From URNF01 sp045634325 (lineage in GTDB: Bacteria > Bacillota > Clostridia > Oscillospirales > Acutalibacteraceae), in the NCBI GenBank assembly GCA_045634325.1, contig JAZRAA010000031.1:32257-96256 (forward strand): DNA of 64,000 nt. The letters run 5' to 3'. Shown in pieces: positions 32,241 through 40,445 of the stretch (the first letter of the stretch is position 1; each line of letters opens with the position of its first letter). Below the pieces are notes generated by a model. That model was not told the origin of the DNA. It searched no databases and was given only the letters and a program-made list of their open reading frames with translations. Position numbers and translations under genes: made by a program.

Positions 32241-34058
32241 TTACTGTTTACTGATAGCCTTGAACTTACAAGTGCCGATGCAAGCGCCGCATTTCACGCA
32301 CTTTTCAGTGTTGATGGCAAGGCTGGGTAATTTGTGACCGGGTGCGGTGTAATCGGTTTTGTAGATAGCATCCGCAGGGCACTGCCGTGCGCACATACCG
32401 CAACCGATACATTTCTCTGCATCAATAACAAAGGAGAGCAGGTTCTTACACACGCCGGCAGGACATTTCTTTTCGGTCACGTGCGCCACGTACTCATCAC
32501 GGAAGAAACGCAGGGTGGAAAGCACCGGGTTGGGAGCAGTCTGACCCAAACCGCACAGCGAATTCTCTTTGATGTAGATACAGAGTTTTTCCAGCTCGTC
32601 GATGTCTTCCAACGTGCCGTTGCCGTCGGTGATTTTTTCCAGCATTTCAAGCAAACGTTTGGTGCCGACACGGCAAGGCGTACATTTGCCGCAGGACTCG
32701 TCCACGGTGAATTCGAGGAAGAATTTCGCCATGTCCACCATACAGGTGTCTTCGTCCATGACAATCAAACCGCCCGAACCCATCATACAACCAATCGCAA
32801 TGAGGTTGTCATAGTCAACGGGGGTGTCAATCAAATCAGCAGGGATACAACCGCCGGAAGGACCACCGGTCTGTGCCGCTTTGAATTGTTTGCCGTTAGG
32901 AATACCGCCGCCGATGTCGTGGATGATTTCACGCAAGGTGGTACCCATCGGGATTTCCACCAAGCCGGTATGTTTGATTTTGCCGCCCAAAGCGAAAACT
33001 TTGGTGCCTTTGGATTTCTCGGTACCCATGGAAGCAAACCAGTCTGCACCACGCAGGATAATCTGCGGGATGTTGGCAAAAGTTTCCACGTTGTTTTCGA
33101 CAGTGGGTTTGCCGTAGAGGCCTTTCACAGCCGGATACGGCGGGCGGGGACGAGGTTCGCCACGGTTGCCTTCGATAGAGGTCATGAGCGCCGTTTCCTC
33201 ACCGCACACGAATGCGCCTGCACCCAGACGGATAAACAAATCAAAGTCAAAGCCGGAACCGAAGATGTTTTTGCCGAGCAAACCATATTCTCTGGCTTGG
33301 TCGATGGCAATCTGCAAACGGGAAACCGCAATCGGATATTCCGCACGCACATAGACGTAACCTTCGGTCGCACCAATCGCATAACCAGCGATAATCATCG
33401 CTTCAATCAACGAATGGGGGTCGCCTTCCAAAACGGAACGGTCCATAAATGCACCAGGGTCGCCTTCGTCAGCGTTACACACGACGTATTTTTGGTCGGC
33501 TTTGTTGGGAGCGGTGAGCGCCCATTTGCGACCGGTCGGGAAACCGCCGCCGCCACGGCCACGCAAGCCGGAATCGGTGACAACCTTGATGACGTCGTCG
33601 GGGGTCATTTCGGTGAGCACCTTGCCCAAAGCGGCATAGCCGTCCATGGCAATGTATTCTTCGATGCTTTCGGGGTTAATCACACCGCAGTTGCGCAGCA
33701 CCACACGGTTTTGGGTTTTATAGAACGCAGTGTCGTTCAAGGAAACGTTGCCGTCGGCGGGAGCTTCGGAGCCGGTATCGTTATATACCAATCTTTCCAC
33801 CAAACGACCTTTGAGCAGATGCTCAGAGACGATTTCCTCCACGTCTTCGGGGGTCACACGGCTGTAGAACGTGCCATCGGGATGCACAATCACAACAGGA
33901 CCCAGTTCGCAAAGACCAAAACAACCGGTCTGTACGATTTTGACTTCGTCGGTAAGACCGTTTGCCTCCAAAGCAGTGGCAAACGCCTCTTGGATTTTGT
34001 TGCTACCTGAGGAGGTACAGCCGGTACCGCCGCAGATAAGAACATGGGCTCTAATCAT
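32241..34058 (-). CDS. hydB: NuoF-like flavin subunit of trimeric hydrogenase
   Basis: A 605-residue subunit that oxidises or reduces NAD(H). It has an N-terminal thioredoxin-like [2Fe-2S] domain (Cys 9, 14, 46, 50), the FMN/NADH site (GLRGRGGGGFPTGRKW at about 164-179), an SLBB region, the NuoF [4Fe-4S] motif ESCGKCTPCRVG, and a C-terminal two-cluster ferredoxin (CIGCGMC and CVKCGAC). The extra domains distinguish it from the shorter NuoF of complex I. It precedes hydA by 18 bases. ATG follows GAGGAGG. Confidence 0.94.
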   Translation of the reverse strand: MIRAHVLICGGTGCTSSGSNKIQEAFATALEANGLTDEVKIVQTGCFGLCELGPVVIVHPDGTFYSRVTPEDVEEIVSEHLLKGRLVERLVYNDTGSEAPADGNVSLNDTAFYKTQNRVVLRNCGVINPESIEEYIAMDGYAALGKVLTEMTPDDVIKVVTDSGLRGRGGGGFPTGRKWALTAPNKADQKYVVCNADEGDPGAFMDRSVLEGDPHSLIEAMIIAGYAIGATEGYVYVRAEYPIAVSRLQIAIDQAREYGLLGKNIFGSGFDFDLFIRLGAGAFVCGEETALMTSIEGNRGEPRPRPPYPAVKGLYGKPTVENNVETFANIPQIILRGADWFASMGTEKSKGTKVFALGGKIKHTGLVEIPMGTTLREIIHDIGGGIPNGKQFKAAQTGGPSGGCIPADLIDTPVDYDNLIAIGCMMGSGGLIVMDEDTCMVDMAKFFLEFTVDESCGKCTPCRVGTKRLLEMLEKITDGNGTLEDIDELEKLCIYIKENSLCGLGQTAPNPVLSTLRFFRDEYVAHVTEKKCPAGVCKNLLSFVIDAEKCIGCGMCARQCPADAIYKTDYTAPGHKLPSLAINTEKCVKCGACIGTCKFKAISKQ

Positions 34059-34075
34059 ACTATTACCTCCTCAGT

Positions 34076-34435
34076 TTATGCTTTGATATAGTCTGCGACA
34101 ACCTTGCCGCCTTTGAGATGCTCTTTGACCACACGCTCCGCTTTTTCGGGGGTCATTTTCACGTAGGTGACTTTTTCTTTGCCCGCTTCATACACGTCCA
34201 CAATCGGCTCGTACTCGCAAAGGCCGCAGCAACCGGTCTGGGTAACGATGACACTGCCCGCAAGACCCTCTGCATTCACCTGTTCGACGAATGCGTTGAG
34301 CACGGGACGTGCGCCCGCCGCAATACCGCAAGTCGCCATGCCGACTACCACACGTTTTTCGCTGGAGCCGTCACGCAATGCGACTTTTGCTTGCATTTTT
34401 TCTTTGATGGCTTGAAGTTCTGCTAATGATTTCAT
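34076..34435 (-). CDS. Thioredoxin-like [2Fe-2S] ferredoxin (HydB-associated)
   Basis: A 119-residue protein with VVVGMATCGIAAGARPVLNAF and TQTGCCGLCEYEPIVDVY, the Cys pattern (36, 69, 70, 73) of NuoE/HydB-type [2Fe-2S] domains. It duplicates the N-terminal domain of the following hydB and may carry electrons to it. In clostridial hydrogenase operons such a small protein is often encoded just before hydB, as here (17 bases). Confidence 0.88.
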   Translation of the reverse strand: MKSLAELQAIKEKMQAKVALRDGSSEKRVVVGMATCGIAAGARPVLNAFVEQVNAEGLAGSVIVTQTGCCGLCEYEPIVDVYEAGKEKVTYVKMTPEKAERVVKEHLKGGKVVADYIKA

Positions 34436-34475
34436 ACATATCTTCCTTTCACATTGGAATTGTATACGGTTTATA

Positions 34476-35024
34476 TTACAGACTGTACGCTTCGCGTAAA
34501 TAGTCTTTAATCCAAGTTAGTACCTCAAAACTGCTAAGCGGGACATCTCCCAAAACGTCACGCAATTCTTCGGTGTGTAACCGAATGGGCTCTTTTCCTT
34601 CCCGCTCATGACAAAAGAGAAAATCCGTGTCGGGATGTCCTTGCACCAGCGTCATCACGGTAGCGGGGATGTCCCCCAACGGCACGCAATCGATGTGGTC
34701 GGTGTGAAACGTCGCTTCTACCACGGTGCCGTGGTCACAAGGATAGGTTTTCTCATCCTTTGACTGCACCGTGAGCGTGCCGCCCGTCTGCTCGGCCGCC
34801 AGTTTTAACAACGGCAACCCCAACCCCACCGCACGTGTGGTACGGGTGGTATAAAACGGGTCGGTGACGTTTTGCACCGTTTGTGCATCCATGCCGCAAC
34901 CGTCATCCTTGATACGAAGGGTGAGCACGTTTTCTTGTTCGGCGAGCAAAATCTCGGTCAGCGTTGCACCCGCTTTGACCGAATTTTCCGCCACATCCAA
35001 AATGTTCAAAGACAGTTCTTTCAC
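34476..35024 (-). CDS. HATPase-domain protein of hydrogenase operon
   Basis: A 182-residue protein with a histidine-kinase-type ATPase fold: SLNILDVAENSVKAGAT is the N box, LRIKDDGCGMDAQTV the G1 box, and DPFYTTRTTRAVGLGLPLLK the F/G2 region. There is no HisKA or sensor domain, so it is not a classical kinase; it may be a protein kinase or anti-sigma-like partner. A C-terminal part (about 110-182) is unassigned. The GTG start overlaps the PHP stop and has GGGAGG upstream. Confidence 0.78.
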   Translation of the reverse strand: MKELSLNILDVAENSVKAGATLTEILLAEQENVLTLRIKDDGCGMDAQTVQNVTDPFYTTRTTRAVGLGLPLLKLAAEQTGGTLTVQSKDEKTYPCDHGTVVEATFHTDHIDCVPLGDIPATVMTLVQGHPDTDFLFCHEREGKEPIRLHTEELRDVLGDVPLSSFEVLTWIKDYLREAYSL

Positions 35025-35752
35025 GTGGCACCTCCCAACATCCGTATGAGTTTATCGCGTACCAGTTGACTGCTGTACGGTTCATCCTCAATTTCCAAAA
35101 AAGCATCCGCTTCTCGGATGTCCCATAACACGTGCGCATCCGAACTGGTGACCACACGGCACCCCTTTGGCAGTTGCGGGAGAAATTCCTGTTCCCGTGC
35201 ACCGTCATGCAGTTCCACGCACGTGAACGGTATGTCCGGCGGCAAACTGCCCAGCACCGCACAAATACCGTTTGCTTCACGGTCGATGTGTGCGGGATAA
35301 CACACGCCGCCGAATTTGCGGGCAAGCGGCAAACTTTCTTCCAGCGTCACCGTGGTGGCATTGGACAGCAAGTGCGGTTCTGTCATCACAATGGTTTCCG
35401 CCTCGTCTATCACCAACTGTTCACCGAAAATATCTGCGCGGTTGGGCACCAAAATGCGACGGGTGGCAATCTCTTTATCGAATGCCATCGCCGTGTCCAG
35501 TGTCGGAAACAAACACACCATGTGAATATCCTCTGCGGTAGTCAGTTCCATGCCCGCAACCGGCACAATACCGTGCATTTTCGCCGCCGCAAAAAACGCG
35601 GGACAATTTTTGCAAGTGTTATGGTCGGTGAGTGCGACCAGCCCCAACCCATTCAGTGTCGCCATGCCCGCAATGTTGTGCGGGGTGGACTCGTTGTCCC
35701 CGCAAGGAGACAAACACGAATGGATGTGCAGGTCGTAGTAATAACGGCTCAC
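35021..35752 (-). CDS. PHP-domain phosphoesterase-like protein
   Basis: A 243-residue protein; GTG at 35752 overlaps the upstream stop (GTGA) and gives the family N-terminus SRYYYDLHIHSCLSPCGDNE. The PHP metal motifs are DLHIHSCL, ALTDHNTC, GMELTTAEDIH and TSSDAHVLWDI. PHP proteins are metal-dependent phosphoesterases; this one is a member of the group found in hydrogenase operons of Clostridia. Substrate unknown, perhaps a signal nucleotide or a phosphoprotein of the signalling block. Confidence 0.82.
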   Translation of the reverse strand: MSRYYYDLHIHSCLSPCGDNESTPHNIAGMATLNGLGLVALTDHNTCKNCPAFFAAAKMHGIVPVAGMELTTAEDIHMVCLFPTLDTAMAFDKEIATRRILVPNRADIFGEQLVIDEAETIVMTEPHLLSNATTVTLEESLPLARKFGGVCYPAHIDREANGICAVLGSLPPDIPFTCVELHDGAREQEFLPQLPKGCRVVTSSDAHVLWDIREADAFLEIEDEPYSSQLVRDKLIRMLGGAT

Positions 35753-36075
35753 AACAGTACGGCGAGTTTTTTCGCCGTTTGGTAACTGCTGAGCGCACTG
35801 CACAACAAGTTGACGCCTTTCGCCTCCGCCAACGCCGCCACACCCTCGTCAGGTGTCACGCCTTCGGTGAGGATGACGCAAGCGGTATCGGCCAGTGTCG
35901 CCACCGCTACGATGTTTTGATTGGACATAATGGTGAGCCACGCATCACCTTGTGCGGCACGACCCATCACCCAACTGAGCAGGTCGCCGATATATACGCC
36001 GCTAACCGCACGGTCACCGTCCGGCAACACCACCGGTTGCAAGTCACAAACCGCCGCCAATTCTTTTACCGTCAA
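35749..36075 (-). CDS. DRTGG-domain protein (second copy)
   Basis: A 108-residue protein with a TTG start behind GAGAGGTGA. VYIGDLLSWVMGRAAQGDAWLTIMSNQNIVAVA-like sequence and VILTEGVTPDEGVAALAEAKGV are typical of DRTGG domains, which are found with CBS domains, in phosphotransacetylase and in hydrogenase operons, and are thought to bind ligands. It resembles the DRTGG protein at 37773 in length and pattern. It lies 13 bases after the sensor-like hydrogenase. Confidence 0.78.
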   Translation of the reverse strand: MTVKELAAVCDLQPVVLPDGDRAVSGVYIGDLLSWVMGRAAQGDAWLTIMSNQNIVAVATLADTACVILTEGVTPDEGVAALAEAKGVNLLCSALSSYQTAKKLAVLL

Positions 36076-36088
36076 TTCGGCTCACCTC

Positions 36089-37327
36089 TCACTTTTTCAC
36101 CACGCAACCATCAGGGGAAATGGTCCCCTTGACCACATCCTCCGCAAACGCACGGCAGGTCGGCGAGCCACAGGCACCGCAATCCAGGCCGGGAAGGGTG
36201 TTGCGCAACGCTTGGATATCGGACAACATCCGCATCGACTGCGCTACGCTGTCCCCCAATTGCGAAATGGGTTGGTAGCTGGGGAATTCGTCAAAGAAAT
36301 AATCCATGGGAATATACTGCTCATTGCTCGGCAAAAAGTTTTGTGAAACCGGCAGATACCGACGCAGGTTTTGCAGTCGTGCTTTGGCGATAAACGGATT
36401 TTGCACCGTCAACACACCGCCGACGCAACCGCCCGCACAGGCGTTGAGTTCCACAAATTCCACCTGCGGAATATTGCCGTTTTCAATCTGGTCCAACACA
36501 CGAATGACGTTGTCAATGCCATCTGCCGCCAGATAACTGTCGTTGAACAACGCCGAGGCTTCGCCGCCCGACGCCGCCCAACCAATGCCAATCATACCCG
36601 AATGAGAGAGTTCCGCAGGGTTTTCCTCACGGTGCATCTCATTGAGCAGTTTAAAGTAAATATCATTGATGGGAACCACCGCATCCACCTGACTTTTATA
36701 GTCGCCAAATCCGTTTTTGACGTAACTGGCTTTGGCGGGACACGGGCTGATAAAACACACGCCGATATCCTCGGGTTGCAATGCGGGATGATTTTTCAGC
36801 GCGCGTTCTCTGGCACATTTTGCCGCAATTTCCATCGGCGGCAGTATGTGCATTTCATTCTCCGCCAAAGACGGAAAACGCAACGCAATCAATCGTGCCA
36901 CAACGGGACACGCAGTGGAAATGATCGGTTTTTTGACACCGTCGATACCCAAATACACACGGGTGTAGCCCGACACCAACTCCGCAGCACCGGACACTTC
37001 ATACACGTCGTCAAACCCGATGCGTAGGAGTCCGTTCAGCACGTAATCGACGTCGTCGAGGTTATCAAACTGTCCATACAACGCAGGGGCGGGCAATGCA
37101 ATCTTGTATCGGAAACCTTGCATGGCATCCAAACTGTTACATACCGCCTTTTTGGCGTTTTGCGGACAAACACGGATACACTCACCGCAATCAATACATC
37201 TGGCTTGGTTAATCACCGCTTTGCCGTCCCGCACCCGAATAGCCTCGGTTGGACAGCGACGCAAACAAGTGGTACAGCCGGTACATTTTTGCGCATCGAG
37301 GTGCACCGAATGTTCGTATGTATGCAA
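36089..37327 (-). CDS. Sensor-like [FeFe] hydrogenase (HydS/HfsB type)
   Basis: A 412-residue protein with a TTG start behind GAGGGG. Two N-terminal [4Fe-4S] motifs (CTGCTTC about 15-21, CIDCGEC about 44-50) precede an H-cluster domain: STACPVV (Cys 140), SPCPAKASY (Cys 196) and ELNACAGGCVGG (Cys 297, 301). All four cubane ligands are kept, but the proton-relay Cys before Cys 140 is Ala. A C-terminal [4Fe-4S] domain (CGACGSPTC, about 383-391, last Cys 408) follows. This pattern fits group C/D regulatory hydrogenases, which sense H2 rather than turn it over. Neighbours are HATPase, DRTGG and PHP genes. Confidence 0.85.
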   Translation of the reverse strand: MHTYEHSVHLDAQKCTGCTTCLRRCPTEAIRVRDGKAVINQARCIDCGECIRVCPQNAKKAVCNSLDAMQGFRYKIALPAPALYGQFDNLDDVDYVLNGLLRIGFDDVYEVSGAAELVSGYTRVYLGIDGVKKPIISTACPVVARLIALRFPSLAENEMHILPPMEIAAKCARERALKNHPALQPEDIGVCFISPCPAKASYVKNGFGDYKSQVDAVVPINDIYFKLLNEMHREENPAELSHSGMIGIGWAASGGEASALFNDSYLAADGIDNVIRVLDQIENGNIPQVEFVELNACAGGCVGGVLTVQNPFIAKARLQNLRRYLPVSQNFLPSNEQYIPMDYFFDEFPSYQPISQLGDSVAQSMRMLSDIQALRNTLPGLDCGACGSPTCRAFAEDVVKGTISPDGCVVKK

Positions 37328-37350
37328 AGGGAACCCCTCTTTTCGTGTGA

Positions 37351-37776
37351 TTATGCGATGTTCACACGCATCGTGATGCGTGTGCCGACACCGACCGTCG
37401 ATTCAATTTCCATGCTGTCGGTATACCGTTTCATATTGGGCAGGCCCATGCCCGCTCCAAATCCCAATGAACGCACCGTTTCGGTGGCGGTGGAAAAGCC
37501 CGCCTGCATTGCCTGTTCCACGTCCGCAATGCCCGGTCCGTTATCGGTGAGTACGATTTCGATGTACTCTTCCGCCACCCGCACCAGAGCTTCGCCACCG
37601 TGTGCATGGATGACCATATTGATTTCGCCTTCGTACATGGCAATGGATACACGGCGAATGACCTCCGGCGGCAAACCGAGTTGGCGCAGATTTTTCTTGA
37701 TCTGCACACTCGCCTGCCCCGCAGAAGTGAAGTCCCCGCCGTCCACCGTAAAGCGGAAGGTCAGCACTTCACTCAT
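37351..37776 (-). CDS. RsbW/SpoIIAB-like ATP-binding protein
   Basis: A 141-residue single-domain HATPase: IRRVSIAMYEGEINMVIHAHGG is the N box, VLTDNGPGIADVEQAM the G1 box, and FGAGMGLPNMKRYTD the G2 box. It resembles anti-sigma factor/serine kinases of the RsbW family, which phosphorylate a partner protein. No anti-anti-sigma gene is nearby. The ATG overlaps the upstream DRTGG stop (ATGA). Likely part of an H2- or redox-sensing relay with the sensor-like hydrogenase just downstream. Confidence 0.85.
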   Translation of the reverse strand: MSEVLTFRFTVDGGDFTSAGQASVQIKKNLRQLGLPPEVIRRVSIAMYEGEINMVIHAHGGEALVRVAEEYIEIVLTDNGPGIADVEQAMQAGFSTATETVRSLGFGAGMGLPNMKRYTDSMEIESTVGVGTRITMRVNIA

Positions 37777-38138
37777 ACGCCTTGCTCCTTTTTCACTTTA
37801 TTGCCCACCAAGCCGTTGGCAAACAGAATACCGCAAGCTTCGTACATGCGCTTATCGGTAGCGAGCAGTACCATGCCGCTCTCTTTCGCCAGTTCCAGCA
37901 TTTCAGCGGTGGGTTGTTTGGAGCGCACAAATACAATGCACACCATATCCATCATTTCTGCGGTGCGAATGACCTGCGAATTGACCAAACCGGTGAGCAA
38001 CACCGCCTGGTCTTTGACATACGCCAGCACATCGCTCATCATATCACTGCCGCAAGCGGAATACACGTGTTTGCCCAGCGATTCTTCGCCGACCAACACC
38101 TTGGCATCCAACAATTCTTTGATGGTACAAATTTTCAT
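37773..38138 (-). CDS. DRTGG-domain protein (first copy)
   Basis: A 121-residue protein: KICTIKELLDAKVLVGEESLGKHV, GSDMMSDVLAYVKDQAVLLTG and LLATDKRMYEACGILFANGL are the family blocks. DRTGG domains are believed to be ligand-binding; the ligand is unknown. It follows the nuoE-like gene by 24 bases. Confidence 0.82.
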   Translation of the reverse strand: MKICTIKELLDAKVLVGEESLGKHVYSACGSDMMSDVLAYVKDQAVLLTGLVNSQVIRTAEMMDMVCIVFVRSKQPTAEMLELAKESGMVLLATDKRMYEACGILFANGLVGNKVKKEQGV

Positions 38139-38162
38139 AAGGCAGCTTCCTTCTTTAGAAAT

Positions 38163-38660
38163 TTATGCGCCGTATTTTTCCAGAATGCCGGGCACGTCGT
38201 CCACGCCCAAACGACCGTACACTTCGTCGTTGACGGTCAGAACCGGAGCCAAACCGCAAGCGCCGATGCAACGGCAGGCGGTCAGCGAGAATTTACCGTC
38301 AGCGGTACATTCATCCGCACCGATACCGAGGATTTCGGAGATTTTGTTGAACACGTCGCCGGAACCTTTCACGTAGCAAGCAGTACCCAGACATACCGAA
38401 ATGGTGTATTCGCCTTTCGGGGACAGCGAGAACTGTGCATAGAAAGTCGCCACGCCGTACACTTTCTCCAGCGGAACGTCCATTCCGTCGGCAATCATTT
38501 GTTGCACTTCAATCGGCAGATAGCCGTAAATGCCTTGCGCCTCCTGCATCACACCCATCAAACGACTTTTGTCATGCTTGTTTGCGTCGATGATTTTTTG
38601 CAGTGCAGCAGCTTGTTCAGGTGTGCCCTTGAAGGGCAGAGTGCTGATTTTTTTCTGCAT
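38163..38660 (-). CDS. hydC: NuoE-like [2Fe-2S] subunit of trimeric hydrogenase
   Basis: A 165-residue protein; ATG at 38660 is preferred because AAGGAGG lies nine bases upstream. The thioredoxin-like [2Fe-2S] site uses Cys 90, 95, 131 and 135 (SVCLGTACYVKGS and CRCIGACGLAP). The N-terminal helical bundle (LMGVMQEAQGIYGYLP) is typical of NuoE. It passes electrons between the NuoF-like subunit and the rest of the complex. First gene of the operon; most of the other catalytic genes are at its far end. Confidence 0.94.
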   Translation of the reverse strand: MQKKISTLPFKGTPEQAAALQKIIDANKHDKSRLMGVMQEAQGIYGYLPIEVQQMIADGMDVPLEKVYGVATFYAQFSLSPKGEYTISVCLGTACYVKGSGDVFNKISEILGIGADECTADGKFSLTACRCIGACGLAPVLTVNDEVYGRLGVDDVPGILEKYGA

Positions 38661-38709
38661 AATGCCTTTCCTCCTTGTCTTTGTACGCATATAGCATACT
38701 CCACCATAC

Positions 38710-38715
38710 AGTATA
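38710..38715 (-). promoter_or_regulatory. Extended -10 of hydrogenase operon promoter
   Basis: TGC-TATACT on the - strand, about 50 bases before the nuoE-like ATG. No good -35 is visible at 17 bases, so activation by a regulator or an extended -10 mode is possible. Confidence 0.5.
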
Positions 38716-38780
38716 GCAAATTCTTTTGAAAATTACCAGTGTTATCGACATATTTTTTATATAAATTTCACAATAAGAAC

Positions 38781-38805
38781 AAAAAAGACGCAAAGCGTCT
38801 TTTTT
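38781..38805 (-). terminator. Terminator after histidinol phosphatase
   Basis: An 11-bp perfect stem (38781-38791 with 38795-38805), AAA loop, T-run on the - strand; it lies 8 bases past the his-operon end. Confidence 0.88.
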
Positions 38806-38813
38806 GGCATGTA

Positions 38814-39638
38814 TTATAGTTGCACTTCCCTCTTGTTACCGCCCGGAAGCAATATCACACGAGAGGCAAAACCCGCCGCTTTGGCTAGTTCTCTCATTTG
38901 CTCCCCGCCGAACAGCAACATGTCGGTGGCGTGCGCATCTGCGGAGAACAAAATCTTTCCGCCGTGAGCACGGATTTCTTTCAAAAACGGCAAAATCGGA
39001 TACGGCGTGCTGCGCAAACCACGGAAAATGGAACCCACATTGATTTCAAACACCGCATCCCCTTTTTCGCACAGTGCGGCGATTGCCGTGAATGCGGGTT
39101 GCATATACCGCTCATCGCTTTCATCGAAAAAGTGTGCTTTTTCATTATATTTGGCTACCAAATCAAAGTGGCCGATAACGGTACAATCGGTTTTATCCCG
39201 CACCAACGCCACCTGCTCGAAATACGCACGAGAGTAGGCATAAAAATCGCCGTCAAAATACGTTTCCACCGTTTGCTGTTGCAAAGCGGCGCCGTTGTCC
39301 ACGTCCACAAGTCCGTTTCCCGCAGGGATACAGTGCACCGAACCGATGATATAGTCATACGGATAAGCGGGTTTGTCCGAAAACGCATCCATTTCCATAC
39401 CGCACAAAACGTCCATCTGTCCGCTATACCCCGCTTTGACTTTTTGCACAGCCTCGATGTATGCCCGCTCTTTTTCGGCGTTCATACCATATTCACCCAC
39501 AACGGGGATATAACTATGTCCCGAAAAACCGAGAATTTTCACACCTTGCGCAAACGCCGCAGCGGCCATTTCCTCCACGGTGTTTTTGCCATCGCAAAAC
39601 GAGGTGTGTACGTGATAGGTTTCCAAAAAAACAGACAT
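38814..39638 (-). CDS. hisK: Histidinol-phosphatase (PHP family)
   Basis: A 274-residue PHP enzyme: YHVHTSFCDGKNTVEEM, GFSGHSY, GMEMDAF, DYIIGSVHCI, VIGHFDLVAKYNE and FSADAHATDML cover the metal-binding motifs. It hydrolyses histidinol phosphate to histidinol, the penultimate activity of the pathway. HisB here lacks a phosphatase domain, so this gene completes the pathway. It is separated from hisIE by a 159-base structured spacer. Symbol hisK/hisJ is used variably for this family. Confidence 0.9.
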   Translation of the reverse strand: MSVFLETYHVHTSFCDGKNTVEEMAAAAFAQGVKILGFSGHSYIPVVGEYGMNAEKERAYIEAVQKVKAGYSGQMDVLCGMEMDAFSDKPAYPYDYIIGSVHCIPAGNGLVDVDNGAALQQQTVETYFDGDFYAYSRAYFEQVALVRDKTDCTVIGHFDLVAKYNEKAHFFDESDERYMQPAFTAIAALCEKGDAVFEINVGSIFRGLRSTPYPILPFLKEIRAHGGKILFSADAHATDMLLFGGEQMRELAKAAGFASRVILLPGGNKREVQL

Positions 39639-39797
39639 TGTTATTCCCTTTCTTGTAAGCGCACAAGGAACTTGTGGCCCCCACCTTTAAAGTTGATGTC
39701 ACTGCGACGTTTCGGTATTTTTGTCGGTTACGACAAAAACGCGGGCGCGGTGTTTGCCCGCGCGAAACTCGACTGAGTTCGCAAGGAACTTGCGAAC
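39639..39797 (-). repeat. Structured intergenic spacer with four stem-loops in his operon
   Basis: No gene is convincing in these 159 bases. Read on the - strand there are four hairpins: GAGTTCGCAAG/CTTGCGAACTC with a TTC loop (near 39774-39798), CGCGGGC/GCCCGCG (near 39748-39770), TTTTTGTCG/CGACAAAAA with a TAAC loop (near 39714-39737), and CACAAG/CTTGTG with a TTC loop (near 39662-39677). The first and last share AAGTTCCTT. No T-run follows, so it is not a plain terminator. It may be an intercistronic repeat element or an RNA processing or attenuation site. Confidence 0.55.
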
Positions 39798-40445
39798 TCA
39801 AACCATTTTTTCTTGTTTGACTTTATGGTCGATGATGTGGCGGGAGGCGAGTTCTCGGTGTACGTCCTCCACCGAAATACCCATTTCCACCATCAGCACC
39901 ATCACGTGATACGCAAGGTCGGCAATCTCATACACCGTTTCCTTTTTATCGTCGCTTTTCGCACCGATAATCACTTCGGTACATTCTTCGCCCACTTTTT
40001 TGAGGATTTTATCCCTTCCCTTTTGGAACAGGTAGGTGGTGTAGGAGCCTTCGGGCAAATCCGCTTGCCGTCCCTTGAGCAGAGCATACAAATCTTCCAA
40101 ACAGAATTCCTGCAACGCTTCGCTTTGATATACGGGATTAAAGAAACAAGAATCCTCGCCCGTGTGACAAGCGGGGCCGTCCTTTTCCACTACCACCGTC
40201 AGCGCATCTTTATCGCAATCGGCCGTGATGGACACGATGCGTTGCACGTTGCCGGAGGTTTCGCCTTTGCGCCACAATTCCCCGCGGGAACGAGACCAAA
40301 AACACGTGCGACCTTCCGACATCGAAATGCGCAAACTTTCCTCGTTCATATAGGCGACGGTCAGCACCTTTTTGGAAATGCTGTCCACCACCACGGCGGG
40401 AATTAAACCGTTTGCATCAAATTTCAGTTCGTTTATTTGCAACAT
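39798..40445 (-). CDS. hisIE: Phosphoribosyl-AMP cyclohydrolase / phosphoribosyl-ATP pyrophosphatase
   Basis: A 215-residue bifunctional enzyme. The HisI part (1 to about 115) has VLTVAYMNEESLRISMSEGR, CFWSRSRGELWRKGETSGN and CHTGEDSCF, which bind Zn and Mg. The HisE part (about 120-215) has LFQKGRDKILKKVGEECTEVIIGAK, the MazG-like pyrophosphohydrolase core. Steps 2 and 3 of histidine synthesis. The start overlaps the end of hisF by 13 bases. Confidence 0.95.
   Translation of the reverse strand: MLQINELKFDANGLIPAVVVDSISKKVLTVAYMNEESLRISMSEGRTCFWSRSRGELWRKGETSGNVQRIVSITADCDKDALTVVVEKDGPACHTGEDSCFFNPVYQSEALQEFCLEDLYALLKGRQADLPEGSYTTYLFQKGRDKILKKVGEECTEVIIGAKSDDKKETVYEIADLAYHVMVLMVEMGISVEDVHRELASRHIIDHKVKQEKMV

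Noticed and set aside
30450..32330. 626-residue open frame on + strand opposite hydA
   Set aside because: It is the antisense of a clearly functional hydrogenase, has no family features and no ribosome site; it is His/Phe-rich low-plausibility protein produced by GC-rich codon bias.
32334..34010. 558-residue open frame on + strand opposite hydB
   Set aside because: Antisense shadow of the NuoF-like gene, with no recognisable domain.
35021..35752. DNA polymerase-type PHP or histidinol phosphatase for the second PHP gene
   Set aside because: Too short for a polymerase; a dedicated histidinol phosphatase exists at 38814, and this one is embedded in the hydrogenase signalling block.
39514..39801. 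95-residue open frame covering the his-operon spacer
   Set aside because: Composed of hairpin sequence, overlaps the start of the phosphatase gene and has no ribosome site; better treated as non-coding.
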